Below, one piece after another: positions 23,281 through 35,500 of a stretch of 64,000 bases of DNA. The notes under the pieces are model-generated. The model worked only from the letters and a program-made list of their open reading frames with translations. It was not told the DNA's origin and searched no databases. Made by a program: the position numbers and the translations under genes. Origin of the DNA: Oreocharis arfaki (taxonomy: Eukaryota; Chordata; Aves; Passeriformes; Paramythiidae); the NCBI GenBank assembly GCA_013398015.1, contig VZRR01012423.1:258568-322567 (forward strand), in the 5' to 3' direction. Numbering within the stretch: the first letter of the stretch is position 1; every line of letters begins with the position of its first letter.

Positions 23281-24688
23281 GTGAGACTCTCCATGGCTTA
23301 GCTACTGTATCGTGTAATTTTGAGTCATGAAGGAAACATAAGGCCCTAGCTGATTTGAAAAAGCTGAGGGTATATTTGCTTTACACTGGACATTGCCATG
23401 GACTTACCCCATACGGAGGTTGATCACCATCTCAGGAACAGCCACATTTCAGCAAGTGTGAAGGACACAAGTTGACAACTACCAGATCTGATGTGTTGCT
23501 TAAATTGTTTAAAATATTTATTGTAGGTAGTAATCTGTAAAATCTGCAAGTATCTGGGTTCACTGCAAGTATTGAGCTACATGTTATCTACACTTGGTAA
23601 TATCCTACATTAAGACAAGAAATTCTTCATTGTGGAGAGAAACATAGACAGTTAATATATGTTAATTTTAGATGAGATAAATCACACCTTCAGAGTGGGA
23701 TGTCTGTCCAAACAAGGAGACTGGATAACAAGACTAAAGTACAGGTATATCTATATGTGTAAATCCCATAAAGAGAAAACTCAATCTGTTTGGAGATTCA
23801 ATGAATAGAATCAATTTTTAAAATATCATTTTCTGTTTATTTTAAGACATCTGCCACTGTGAGGAATGAATGTTCTGGTATGTTTTCAAAATGGTAAAAA
23901 AACTTGATTTATGATAGTTATGGTATAGTAGTGGTTTTGTTTTCAGTTTAAATTCCTCTCTTTGGTGATATTCACATGTAATCTGACAAGTGTCAGATTT
24001 ATAAAGAAGAAGAGAGTTTGCAGTGAAAGAGAGAAATAAAGCTATATTTACTGAAACTGTTGGTGTATGTGTATGTGTGTGTCTGCGTAAAAAAGCACAC
24101 AGTAACACACCCTGAAATTTTGTGCACATTGCTAAAAGTATGCTTAGTTCAAAGACAATTCAAAGGCACTTTACTGTTGTAGAATTGAGGCGTTAGTCAT
24201 GCTTTTAAAGAAGATCATATACGTAAAATAAAATGTCTCAAAATAAAAAAATCTGAAGTAAAAACCGAAACAGAATTAAAATATGATGTTCTGATAGCCT
24301 TCTCAGAAATATTGCTTATTATTTCCAATGCATACAAAACCAAAAGATAAAAAAGGATATCCTGATACATTACCACATTAAAATAATTACTTATAATAAA
24401 GCATTAACACAGTCACTCATATTTATTAAGAAGAGAAATAGTTTTAATTCAAACATTTTTGTCTAATTCTTGTAGGAAAATATTTGACAATGACCCACTT
24501 AGCATGCATGTCACAATAGAAGTGAGTCATTTTGCATATCTAGATAATCATTATATGTATGCTTGTAAGCATTACAGAGGAAATTACTATCTGTTAATGA
24601 CTATTTTTTCTTCAGAACTTTCATAATTTCTCTGTGTTCTTTGTATTAGTTCAGTGTCTAAAGGTTCCTGAAGAAAACAAGACACCAA
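23281..24688. other. Unique AT-rich sequence
   Basis: No gene seen. A short TG/TA-rich microsatellite lies at 24060-24085. Confidence 0.45.
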
Positions 24689-25048
24689 TGTTTAGGTAAC
24701 ATGACTGCCCAGTAGATGGAGGAACACAACTAGTGGACCTGTTTGATGTCAGTAACATGGAAGCTTCTGCAAGGCCCTGCAGTGTGAATGGGAAAAGATT
24801 TGGCCAGATCAACGTGGCTACCACAGTACCAAGGCTACAAGAGGCCTCTACTTGCACATACACAGGAGGCAGTGCCAGTTCAGCTTGTCTGCCCACCTGC
24901 CTGGAAATCTATCCAAGACTGGCACTTACCACAGGTTTGCATCAATAAAACGCTGACTTTGAAAGTGGCTGCTGCCTTGGGGCTTGTTCAAAAGGCAAAC
25001 TCAGCCTTTCAGCCTGCAACCCCAGATACTGTAAGCTGAGTTGTTACA
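24689..25048 (+). mobile_element. Candidate LTR (about 360 bp)
   Basis: A block of near-balanced base composition in AT-rich surroundings, starting TGTTTAGGTAACA and ending TTGTTACA, so it has the TG...CA form with weak inverted ends. AATAAA at 24944-24949 is placed as expected for R/U5 on the plus strand. No TATA box and no target duplication are apparent, and I do not recognise the family. Confidence 0.38.
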
Positions 25049-25149
25049 AATTAAAGTATGAAGTGTTTAATGCAGTTTTCAGGGTAACATTGTACTGTAG
25101 CTTACAAAACTTTAAAAAAAAAAAACAAACCAAGAGAGAACAGTTTGGA

Positions 25150-25310
25150 AGAAAGAATATCACTCTTTCCTCTAAATTGATGAAAAGCCAAGGTCTGGAG
25201 AGAAAACATGACTTACCTAAGGTCACACAGGAAGCCTGTGACAGAGTCGAAAATTGAAATCAAATTTCCTGACTTTCAATCCATTGCCTCAGCCATGAGA
25301 GGATCTTTCC
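25150..25310 (+). repeat. MIR-family SINE remnant
   Basis: Contains CTTACCTAAGGTCACACAGG, then GACAGAGTCG and AATTGAAATCAAATTTCC, then a CATTGCCTCAGCCAT stretch. The order and spacing match the 3' part of MIR SINEs (AAGGTCACACAG ... GGCAGAGC ... GATTCGAACCCAGG). MIR-like elements of amniote age persist at low copy in birds. It is non-coding and ancient. Confidence 0.7.
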
Positions 25311-27035
25311 TCTCTTATTGATGTAATTTATTGATTTAGCTTTTTTTTTTATTCTGAGCATCTGGTTGACTGCAAAACAAAATGGTTCACATGATTATTG
25401 TAAATAACTTTACATTTTGATGCTATTTTCATTACTTTTGTGTGTCCTGAAGATACTCCAAATTGGGCATCTATTATATATTATCACTGAACAGGTACAT
25501 TGATTAATTTATAAAGATGTCATAATTAATTTTCTTCCTTCATTTCCACACAACAGATCAATTTTCAAGAGAAAATATCATTATTTTATACAGAAATTAA
25601 AATTGAGCACTTCAAATAGTGTCTATGCATATGTACTTCATTACGTATAATTTACATGCTATGTCAATTGCTGCTAATTCCTCAGAAACCATAATCATAC
25701 AGCATTTTTGTGTCTTTTATAGAATAATTTTAAGAATAAAGAGGGAAATGGCACAATCCCAAATGCTTCTTTTCCTTCTACTGCGCAAGATGAAGCTACC
25801 ATCCTCACTTCCGCTAGACCTAGACCGGCACCTCAAGGCAGAAAAAAACATGTCAGGATTATTCTCAGGCTCATCACATGCCTCACACAGGGAAGCTAGT
25901 ATTAAGCCAGAATGATGCAAAATCAGGTCAACAAAGGCCTGAGTCTGCAATGTCTGCTTTTAGTTGTATAAAAATGGCAGGCCCTGACTCAAAATAAGTG
26001 AAAATTACTTTTATGAATCAGACCAGGTTCTTCAGTCCTAAGAAATGTCAGTATCTATTAAGTGTTATATCTCAGTGAAGAGATGACGTGAATCAACAAA
26101 TTCTATAGACCATACTAGAATCCCAAAAACTCCTGTGATGAAATACGGAGATTCCTAAACACAAACAAAGTAAGAGACTGGCTTTTTTTGGGGGCCAACT
26201 CCATTTTTTCTGTCTGAAGAAGAGTAGATGCATGTTTTACTCAAGCTGTTCCAGACAAGAAGCAGCAAATGTGTCTGAATCATTTAGAGATTAATTATAA
26301 TCCAAGGAAACTAAAAAAGAAAATCGAATTTATCTATATACATTTAAAGAAAAGCACCCAATAACTTCTAATGTAGTAAGTTCCACAATTGTATCCAACC
26401 ATAAGCTGTTATCAATTGACCTGAAAGTGATGTTTTGTTTTCTGTCTTTCTTAGCTTAATATGTTTCTTTTATTACATATCATATGGGCAAGATAACCTA
26501 TGGCAGAGTTGACTAATCTGGAAGACACATCAATGCATGTTTGGTCAAACTCTGTTCTTCCATCTAGTGGAGATCCATTCATTGTTCCGTTCATGTGATA
26601 GTTACCACGTCAATTTAACTTAAATATTTCACATGTTCTCTTTTGGCTCTTTTACCAAGGAACCTGTGTCCCTAAGTATTTGCGCAGCATGTGTCTTAAG
26701 TTAGCTTCACCCTCAAGAAATTTTTTTAAGCACACACAAGTAACATACACACAGATGCTTTATATTCTATAGGTTCTAGAAGGAGAAAAGCTCCTTTCAG
26801 CATACAGAGATTTCCTGAACAGTTTCATAGCAGTTTAGCTGATTATTAATAAGAAGTTAAGACATGATGAACCTACCTGCCTTTGCTACTTTTTCACTCA
26901 ACAAAGGAATCACAATACCTGAGACTATTGAAAGTGTGAAATGGATCCTTTGACCCTGTGAGGTTTTAACATCAAGACTGTTCAGGAATAGATATCCAGG
27001 AGAAGAGAATGCTGTCTCTAGGGAAACTGTCATAA
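25311..27035. other. Unique AT-rich sequence, nothing recognised
   Basis: No repeat family or gene seen. Short open frames (for example 25619-25915) have no recognisable features. Confidence 0.45.
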
Positions 27036-27382
27036 ACTGCCTTTAAGTATTGACAAAGATGGAAAACAACCTTTTAGTAGGGCCTGTAATGATGGGACAA
27101 ATGGTAATTATTTTAAACTAACACAGAGTAGACTGATATTAGATATAAGGAAGAAATTTTTTTCACTGAAGGAGTTGAAACAGTGTCACAGGCTGTCCAG
27201 AGAGCTGGTAGATGCCTCATTCCTGGAAACATTCAAGGTAAGGCTAGACAGGGCTCTGAGCAACCTGATCGAGTTGAAGATGTCTCTGCCTACTGCATGG
27301 GGGGTTGGAACTAGACGGTTTTAAAGGCCCCTTCCAAACCAATAGATTCTATGATTCTATAATGGAGTCTATGAGTCTATTA
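27036..27382 (+). mobile_element. CR1 LINE, 5'-truncated 3' end
   Basis: A 3'-terminal CR1 fragment. It runs from the AAGATGG ... TAGTAGGGCCTGTAATGATG region, through AAGGAAGAAATTTTTTTCACTG and GAAACATTCAAGGTAAGGCT, to the hallmark GGTTGGAACTAGACGG ... CCCCTTCCAAACC. It ends in the 8-bp CR1 tail repeat (ATTCTATG, degenerate copies to 27382). CR1 has no poly-A tail and ends in this short repeat. Only the end of ORF2 and the 3' UTR are present, so it is inert. Similarity to the consensus I remember is high by eye, making it one of the younger CR1 copies here. Confidence 0.92.
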
Positions 27383-27719
27383 TATGTGTCTAATTGCTAT
27401 GTAATTTAACAATCTAACTGAATGGATAGAATATTTTCTTGTTGCTTTGAGCATTGATAGTACTTATTTTAACCTTTATGACCTACAGAGATTCTGCTGT
27501 AACGCCCAGATGGAAAAGAAAGGTGGTACTCATCTTGAATAGCTTGTCTGGACCATAACATATCTGTTACCACTATCAGAACTCACAGTAAAAACAAAAT
27601 TATCAGAGAAGACCTAAAATATCTTCAGCCCTATACAGGATAAAGAATATTCATATAGATAAACTCGATCTACTCCACAGGACAGACAACTGCACACGTC
27701 ACTACAAGAGACAAGTCAT
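27383..27719. other. Spacer between two CR1 copies
   Basis: Unique AT-rich sequence of about 340 bases with no recognised feature. It separates two CR1 copies of the same orientation. Confidence 0.45.
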
Positions 27720-29024
27720 CAGGGAAAAAGACAAGCCTGGTTAAACAGAGAACTTAGGGTCGATCTTAGGGGAAAAAAGAGAATTTATCATCTCTGGAAG
27801 GAGGGTCAGGTATCTTGGGAGGACTATAAAGATGTGGCAAGGTCATGTAAGGAGAAGATCAGTATGGCTAAAGCCCAGTTAGAACTTGATTTGGCCACTA
27901 CAGTTAAAACCAAAAAAGTTTCTGTAAATACATTGTCAGCAAAAGGAGAGTAAAGGACTGCCGTCATCATTTGTTGAATGCATAGTAGAATAGGGGAGGA
28001 GGAAAAAGCAGAGGTACTTACTGCTTTTTTTGCCTCAGTCTTCAATATCAAGAGCAGTTGTCCTCAGGATACCCAGCTCCCTGATCTGGAAATTGGTGAT
28101 GGGGAGATGAGTAAAGCCCCCGCAATCCAGGAAGAGATGGTTAATGACCTGCCTCACCAATACGACACTCCCTGTGAGCCCTCATGGGATCCACCCCAGA
28201 GTTATGAGGGAACTGGAGAAAGAACTTGCCAAACCACTCTCTAATATCTACCAGCAGTCCTGGTTAACTGGAGAAATTACAGATGACTGGAAATTGGCAA
28301 ATGTACCACCCATCTACGTGAATGTCTGGCAGGATAATCCAAGGAAATACAGGCCTTACCATGGTTCCAGGCAAGGTTATGGAAGAGATTATCCTGGATG
28401 CCATTACACAGCACGTGCAGTGTAAGCCCAGTCAAAGTGAAAGGCAGGTCCTGCTTGACCAATCACATCTCCTTCTGTGACAGGGTGACCCATTTCTGTA
28501 GGTGGATGTGGTCTATCTAAAAATCAGTAAAGTGTTTGACACCTTCTTCCACTGCATCCTCCTAGAACAACTCTCTGCTCATGTTTTGGATAGGTGTACT
28601 TTTTGATGGGTAAAAAACTGGCTGGCTGGCCAGGCCTGGAGAGTTGTGGTTAATGGAGCTAAATCCAGTTGGTGGCAGGTCATTAGAGGTGTTCCCCAGG
28701 GCTCAGTTTTGGGGCCAGTTTAACATCTTTATTGATGATCTGGATGTGGGGATCAGGAGCTCCCTCAGTATATTTACAGATGACACCAAGCTGGGTGGGA
28801 GTGTTGGTCTGCTCGAGGTGAGGAAGGATCTACAGAGAGACCCGGAAAGACTCAGTCAGTGGTCTGAGGACAACTGCAGAAGGTCCAATAAGGGTGTCTG
28901 GATCTGGCATTGGGTGGTCTGGGTTTAGTGTTTTAGGGGTTACAGTGGCAGTGCTGGGTGGATTGTTGGACTGGTTGATCTTAAAGGTCCCTTCCAACAC
29001 TGACAATAGTATGATTCTAGAATG
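27720..29024 (+). mobile_element. CR1 LINE with ORF2 reverse-transcriptase remnant and internal deletion
   Basis: A longer CR1 copy in the same orientation as the previous one. From 27720 it follows CR1 ORF2 from the endonuclease/RT linker, and FFASVFN is legible near 28030. The RT region follows: GIHPRVMRELEKELAKPLSN near 28190, then a GVPQGSVLGP block near 28690 and the catalytic box FTDD at 28773-28784, where CR1 proteins usually have FADD. The frame is broken by several stops and frameshifts, including a loss of about 4 bases near 28720. After about 28890 the sequence jumps to the CR1 3' UTR (GGTTGATCTTAAAGGTCCCTTCC, ATGATTCTAGAATG), so about 0.9 kb of ORF2 C-terminus is missing compared with my memory of the consensus. 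It is a pseudogene copy that cannot move. Confidence 0.92.
28144..28928 (+). pseudogene. CR1 ORF2 reverse transcriptase, broken
   Basis: Partial LINE reverse transcriptase inside the CR1 copy. The stop-free pieces 28144-28425 and 28644-28928 lie in different frames and cover the RT fingers/palm. The last piece includes the aspartate pair of the active site (FTDD) and the following TKLGGSV. The alanine usually next to the aspartates is threonine. Frameshifts between the pieces and the downstream deletion remove function. Confidence 0.85.
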
Positions 29025-32000
29025 AAAGTGTCATCTCAACCATCTGACAAAATGAAGAAAAGATTAATGAATCCAATCTATATCATTTATTTCAATCACA
29101 ATAAATTAACTATTTTAAACCTTGAGGTTTATCTGTAGATAAATGGATATTGGGGCTTTTTTTTTGAAGTACAAGGATGGTAAAACACGTACTACCCTGA
29201 AATTTTCTTGATCTGCTTATCTTACTACGTTTTGTGCACGACTACCGTTTTACTACTATGTGTGAGAGGCCAAATATCCTAAAGATTGCTTCTAACACAG
29301 TTCCTTTTCATAAATGCCAGGTAATTCAGTAAATTAATTAAAATAACATGACTTTCTCAGAGGAACAGTCACAAGGACCAAATTAATAACGGAGGGTCGT
29401 TTCAAACAAATGTGTGAAAATCCTCAGGTCCTATTTGTCTTAAGTCCTATTTGTCAAAGAATGAAGAATAATGAAGAAAAGCAGAGAAATCATCACTTCA
29501 CAAAAATACTTAATAATCAGTGGAAAGAGTCAAAGTTGGTGTTATTAATTATAAAGTGAAAAAATGCAGTTTGTCTTTTCAGTGAAAAAATACCATTTGC
29601 CTTAGCACTTACATTAGGGAAGAAAATGGCATGAAACAACTGATCCCTGTACAGAAAACTGAAAATAGTTCAGAAAAACTAATCTTGATTTGCCAACTGC
29701 TTTTCTCCTCTTTGCAGTCATTATTTACAGTAATGGGCTGAGACAACCATACAGGAAATTAAGATGTACATTTGGATCATTGGTAAATGAGCCATTAGAT
29801 AATAGACAACTGATTTGTTCTGCTTACATATTATACAGAATCCTTCACTTTCAGAAAAGAAATGAAGAATTAGCTGTGAATTGCCTGGTATTTTTCTGCT
29901 TTGGTGAACTTTCCTAGAATGCAGATTTAGTAGAGCTTTTTGTTCATTGATCCAGGACAGTGACGTAAAAGCATATATCAGTACAAATCACACACAATAA
30001 TGACTGTAGATATTTTTATTTTCTCTGTTGAAGGCCTAGCAGATGTACGTAAGAGATAGAAGATATCACATATTACCTATGAACATCAAAAGGCACGGGT
30101 GAGGCTGGTGGAGAGAGTTCAAAAAGTTAGTCTAAGTTTAAAATACATTTCAAAATGGTAGAGGATTTTGGTGACTGGGAGATCCTTTACTTTTGCACAA
30201 TCATGTACCACATCAGGGAAAAATTAGGCTGGGAAATCATATTCCCAAATTTCACTTCTGCATACACTAAAGTAAGTTTATGTTAAGCATGATGCTTGCA
30301 CTAATAAGGAATTAACAGAACACCACTTTCTGAAAGAAGAGCATCCCTTTCCCATTATGATCTCTTTTGAAGTAACTACTTGAATAATGAATTTGTACAC
30401 ATCCCACTTCCAACCTTCCCCATCCCACTTTCCACATGTGTTTGCATTACTGAGAAATAATTATTATGAAAAATACGAACCTCAGTGAAAAGGAGATCAG
30501 ATGTGACAGATGAAAAAAGACCAAATACACCAGACAACTCATCATCTTACCATTTCTTCTAACCTTTCAGCAGCCACCAGACCAAACGAATAGAAGGATA
30601 AGGTAAAAAATAGGCACAACAGGAATTATTTCATTCATTGATCTTGAAGGTTGGACAATTTGAACAGAGTATTATATAGATAGTTTTTCTTAATGATTCA
30701 TCAATATATATAGAAAAAAAATGCATTCCTTTAGAGAAAAGATTCATTTGTCAGTGTCCCATTGTCAGGGGCAAAGAATGGATTGAATCTGTTAGTCGTT
30801 CTTTAACCAAGAGCATAAAGAATGTACATAGATTTGACTCTTTCTAAGGAAAGAAATTATGGAGGTATTTGCAGCAATTATGTTTAAGCACTCACACTAC
30901 ACTTTATTCTACCTAAATTCTCCCTACAATCAGTTGGATGAAACACTCCTGCAGGCAGGAAGTCTAAAGTGTCTTAGTTACATTTATGCTCTGAATATCT
31001 CCTAGATAATTTTCATGCTATTCAGTAGAAATCTTACCCCAAGAGCCTAATACCAGATAGTTAAGTTGTTGGACCAAATCAAGTAGGGGAACCAATCTAT
31101 CTAATTATTTTCACGAGTTTAGGATTGCTTCAGGACACTAAACAAATAAACTTACCAAAATATGGTTAGTAAGATGCTATTTATATAGTTTTATATGACT
31201 ATCTGGAAGACTGGGAAGACACCTTCAAAAGAATGGTTAGAATGAAGATTCATTCACAAAATGAGGCTAAGCACGTTGCAACATCATTCCACAGCAAGAC
31301 GTACAGGTCTCGGATATCTAAAAGAAACAGAACACTCATTACAGAATTGAAGGATAGAATCTGATTTTAAAATAGCATTTTTACCATAGAAAAAGTAGTC
31401 CAGAAACTGGGCATATTCACCATTCAAGAGACTACAGAAGCTGTATATTGAAGACTGTTGGAAAGCAGGCTTTCTGATCATTGCTACTGGATATCAAGAC
31501 TTTTTAATTGGGAAACTGGCAAAAAAAAAAAAAATGGAAAGGAGAAGGGGAAATTGAAAGGAAGAGGAAGAAAGAAAATATAACACATCATTATACCACA
31601 ATACAACAATTGAAAATTAGAAACTGGAACACAGAAAGGTCAACTGCCTTGCCCCAAACAACTCACAAAGCCTGTGCCACAGTCACTGCCAGAAAAATTA
31701 TTGTTCATGTTTTTCATCTACAAGTTCATCGTTCTTGTTAGAGGTCCAGGTATAGACCATGTTCTTTTGAATTTCAGTAAAGAATTCAAATCCTGTAATA
31801 CTATGCAACTAAATAACACGAACTCAGCCAAGTTTAACCATTTCTTCTCCTTTTTAAATCACAATTCTTTCAGTCATAATAAGTAAAATCAGACTTGTGC
31901 TCACACTGAAACCCTAAATAGTCACTTGGAGAAGTTGTTTACATCCCAGCATAGATCGCTGAAAATAGCAAGCTTTAATGGGAATGCTGACCAGCCTTTC

Positions 32001-35000
32001 ATGCTTAGGTCTCAATAATGAAAGATTCCCATCTGGCTTACTCTCTCTTCGCCATCTAACCATTTTTCTTCCATTCATTAGTGGAACACCATATAACTTA
32101 ACAGAGATTAACATACATAAAGAATGTCATCCCAGAGGGATTTCTGGAACAAAGGAATATTTTTGTATAGTTGGCAGTTTTGGTAAGAGCTCATTTTCTA
32201 ATCTACAGTAGTTGTTAACTTCACAAAGAAATGAACTCTCTTTCTTCAGGTTTTTAACCAAATGCCCCATTTTTTTGGCTTTGTGTCTTGGGCTTGTGGA
32301 TTTCTTAAATAAAAATAAAAGCACAAAATCCCACCCTCCAAGTCTCTGATTGCTTTTCATAATAGGTCAGTCCCTGAGGGGTTCAGCTTGCTATTGAAAT
32401 TGTTTTCTTTAATGGGCATTTTGTGCTTTTCCCCTGGATTATTTTACTTACTTGGAGTGGTGAATGCATGCCAGTTCAAAAACCAAACACTGGGGCAAAT
32501 GCTACAAACACATTGCCCAACATGTGGTCAGCATTTAGACAAGTATATAAAGCAGAGAATTATTCTGAGCACTGGGGAGAACATTCTTAATTCAGTGTTG
32601 CAGCAGATAAATTATCTATCTCATGATTTAGATTATGCTGACAGTTTCATTATGTATTTCTAGTGCCCAAACATACTAATAAGTGTTGTAGGTTTGTCCC
32701 AGTTCAATATAGAAACTAAATTCTGCCTTCAGATGAATGCTGAACAGGCACAATGAAGGGCAGATGTGTTCTATAGGATCTTGGCACTGTCAAGGCACAA
32801 CATCTGAACTTCGAATTTATTTCAAAAGCCTGAAAGCTTATTTAGCTGACACTTGGGAGGGAGGGAGAGGGAGAGGATCTAATTCTCCTCTCACACATGT
32901 TTTAAGCCATTGTTGGATTTCTGATTTCATTAGAGTTACATCTGATTTACATGGCTGTCAATCATGGGGTAGAGTCTATATAAAACTGAATTAGAAATCT
33001 AAGGAATATTCTGCCAGATTTCTGATGCTAAACTTGCTAAAGGAAGACAGATCAAGAAACAATCTAAAGGGATGGTGGTTACGTAGCTCCTAAAGGATCA
33101 GCTTTGGGCCTGTGTTTGCTGAATTTTTTACAAGGCTGGTGCCTAAGTTGTCACAAAGTACTTTATTGAGTGTTATACTGAATTCAAAATATTTTGAAAC
33201 CTCACAATTCCTCAATGGTCTCTTATCCTACGAAGTGCTGATACTAACTTTGTGTCCACCAGTCTTTTGTAAATTCATTCTGCAATTTCAATTTTCCAAC
33301 TATCATCATACCCTGAACAAATCATCATAATGTGTTAAACCGTAATGTGTTCTATTGAAATGAATCCATCAGCATTAAAGTTTCCAGGTTATTTCCTCTC
33401 TTTAGGATATTTACTTCATCTAGTTTTAGGCACTTGGCCATCTAGCAGCCCTTATTTCCCACTATAGGTAGTGGAGAACAGACTCCACTTGAGAAAGATG
33501 CAAAAACAAAAGATTCCTGGCTTAAATAGCCTTCTGAAAGGTCTGTCTCTCTACGTTAATGGGATAGGTTCATTTTTAATGAACCCGCATAATTAGGCAG
33601 CTGAACTAGGATTGTTTGACCATGTGTTGCCACACTTAATCTGATGTTACAAATTCTTATTATGGAACTTCTAATTTCCTGCACAAATTCTTTCATTGAG
33701 TTGCTGGTAGTTTTGGAGTTACAAGAGTGTGTACTTAATTTCCTTCAACTACTCTTTGGAAGGAAGCACCTTATCCATTGCATTCCCTTAGACATATTCT
33801 GCCATATTTACAGTAAAGTCAGTGGACTTGCTGGATGAGTAAAATCAACTTTATATTTTCAGTTTCCAGGACATCTCACTTCAACCAGCATTAAAACATG
33901 AAGAATCACTGTGATAGTATTCTTCAAGCCCATGTGACATTGTTGGGAGAGGACTTGCAGGTTCTGTGGGAAGGGAGAAATCACAGGCATTCTTAGATCA
34001 TGCAGTAATTTTGAGACAAGCTCAGTTTCTAGTTCTTTATGGAGCCTCTAATATCTGTACAACTTTTTGTAGGCTTGAATCTTGAAATTAGTAGCCAAGA
34101 TTCCAGTTGGACTACTCAATTTTTATGTTACCCACGAGAAAACTCAAAGCACAACTGCACAAGGCTGTTGATGCCTGAAAGCAACCCAAGTAGCAAGAAC
34201 AGTGACTCAAGTCCTGATTCTGCTCCATGTCAGAAAGATAATCTCTCATTGTAATCTTGACAAAAAATGTCAATACAAGTTTGAAATAGATTGCAACAAT
34301 TATTTTTAAAAACTTGCTCTGAAAGTAATTAATTAGAAAAAAAATTCTTGCTCTTACACTTCTACTGACAGTCTAAATGAAACAAAACCAGCCTGGAAGA
34401 GTCTCCAACAGGAAAAAAAAATTCTAATTTCTGTTGGTTCTTCTGTTCCCTGTTATTGCAAAGAGAATAAAACACAAGAATAAACCAACACCCTTTAGCC
34501 TAAAACACCCAAAATCCTCCAAGAGGAGTCTCCTGATATTGTTGTAGCTTTGCTCACCTGTTGTGGGGAGAAGATGAAAAAACAAAATTCTAGAAGGAGT
34601 GAATGCATTTGCTATACTTCAGGGCCAAACTGTCTGACCACCATAGGAGCAGAAACAGCAAGGGAGATTGGGGTACTACTCCAAGGGAGACATGAAACAG
34701 GACAGAGTGGCATGAAGGTGCTGTGGTCATGCTGTTGAAAACAATGCAGCCAATGGGAACTAAGCCAGAGGAATAGCCCAGACAGTAACTGGAAGGTGAA
34801 CCTTGCTTCATTAACTCAAAAATACATATTCTTTTTCACTCCCCTACACATCTTAATGACTGAAGTCACTCAAACTCCACTTAAACATGAAATGATATGA
34901 ACTGTCCCCTTTCTCAAAGAAAATTATGTAAATATAGCTTAGGTGAGAAGGGAGCTCAGAGAAGACTGAAAGAAGACCATCATAACTTCTGGGATCAGTC

Positions 35001-35199
35001 GACATGCTCATCCTGTCTTCTTCCCTATAGGGGTGGCTCTTGGGTAAGAATCTTACTCTATGCACACTAGATATTTCTTTCAAGCTAGCTCTTATTGGTA
35101 ATTAGTCTGAATATCACTTCAAATTCATTCTTACGCTCAGTAAACAACAGCAATCTCTGAACCTTAACCCTCCACAGTTCTCTATCACCGGCACATTTG
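29025..35199. other. Unique AT-rich stretch
   Basis: About 6 kb with no supportable gene. It contains a direct repeat of TCCTATTTGTC at 29430-29452, a 14-base poly-A at 31521-31534 and one weak MIR-like fragment listed separately. Open frames are short and unrecognised. Confidence 0.45.
31615..31700 (+). repeat. Possible MIR-like SINE fragment
   Basis: ACACAGAAAGGTCAACTGCC followed by TTGCCCC ... ACTCACAAAGCCTGTGCCAC parallels MIR (CAGAGAGGTTAAGTAACTTGCCCAAGGTCACACAG). Diverged. Confidence 0.38.
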
Positions 35200-35204
35200 T
35201 TAAT

Positions 35205-35500
35205 AAAGTGCCTTATTCCATAAGCTGGAACTTAGTGCAAGTCCTCCAAGGGCGTTAGCAGGGCCTGGCAGCATGCTTGGGAAAACAGATAATGTACCAG
35301 CTGAGAGCAGGGACACTGTGGCCATGTGCCCCTGAGCCAAACCACCGTCAGATACAGCGGGCTGGGCAGCGGGGCCCCCGTAACCGGGCACTGACAGGCT
35401 GCTTGGGCACACGGGACTCGTCTGTCCCGAGGCACTGAGAGATGGATCAAATACCAAGGCTTCAAGGACACCTACACGACACCTGTCGTGGGCGGGTTGC
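35205..35500. other. CpG-rich patch with small hairpins
   Basis: A GC-rich block in AT-rich surroundings, with CpGs concentrated in 35340-35500. It contains two perfect short hairpins: CGGGAC / TCGTCT / GTCCCG at 35412-35429 and CACGACA / CC / TGTCGTG at 35475-35490. An AATAAA occurs just to the left, near 35202-35207. It could be a worn LTR, another mobile-element fragment or a small CpG island. Open frames across it on both strands resemble nothing I know. Confidence 0.4.

Noticed and set aside
22734..23294. Minus-strand open frame of 186 codons
   Set aside because: It coincides with the solo LTR and its GC-rich, stop-poor composition. The translation has no domain and the frame crosses both LTR ends.
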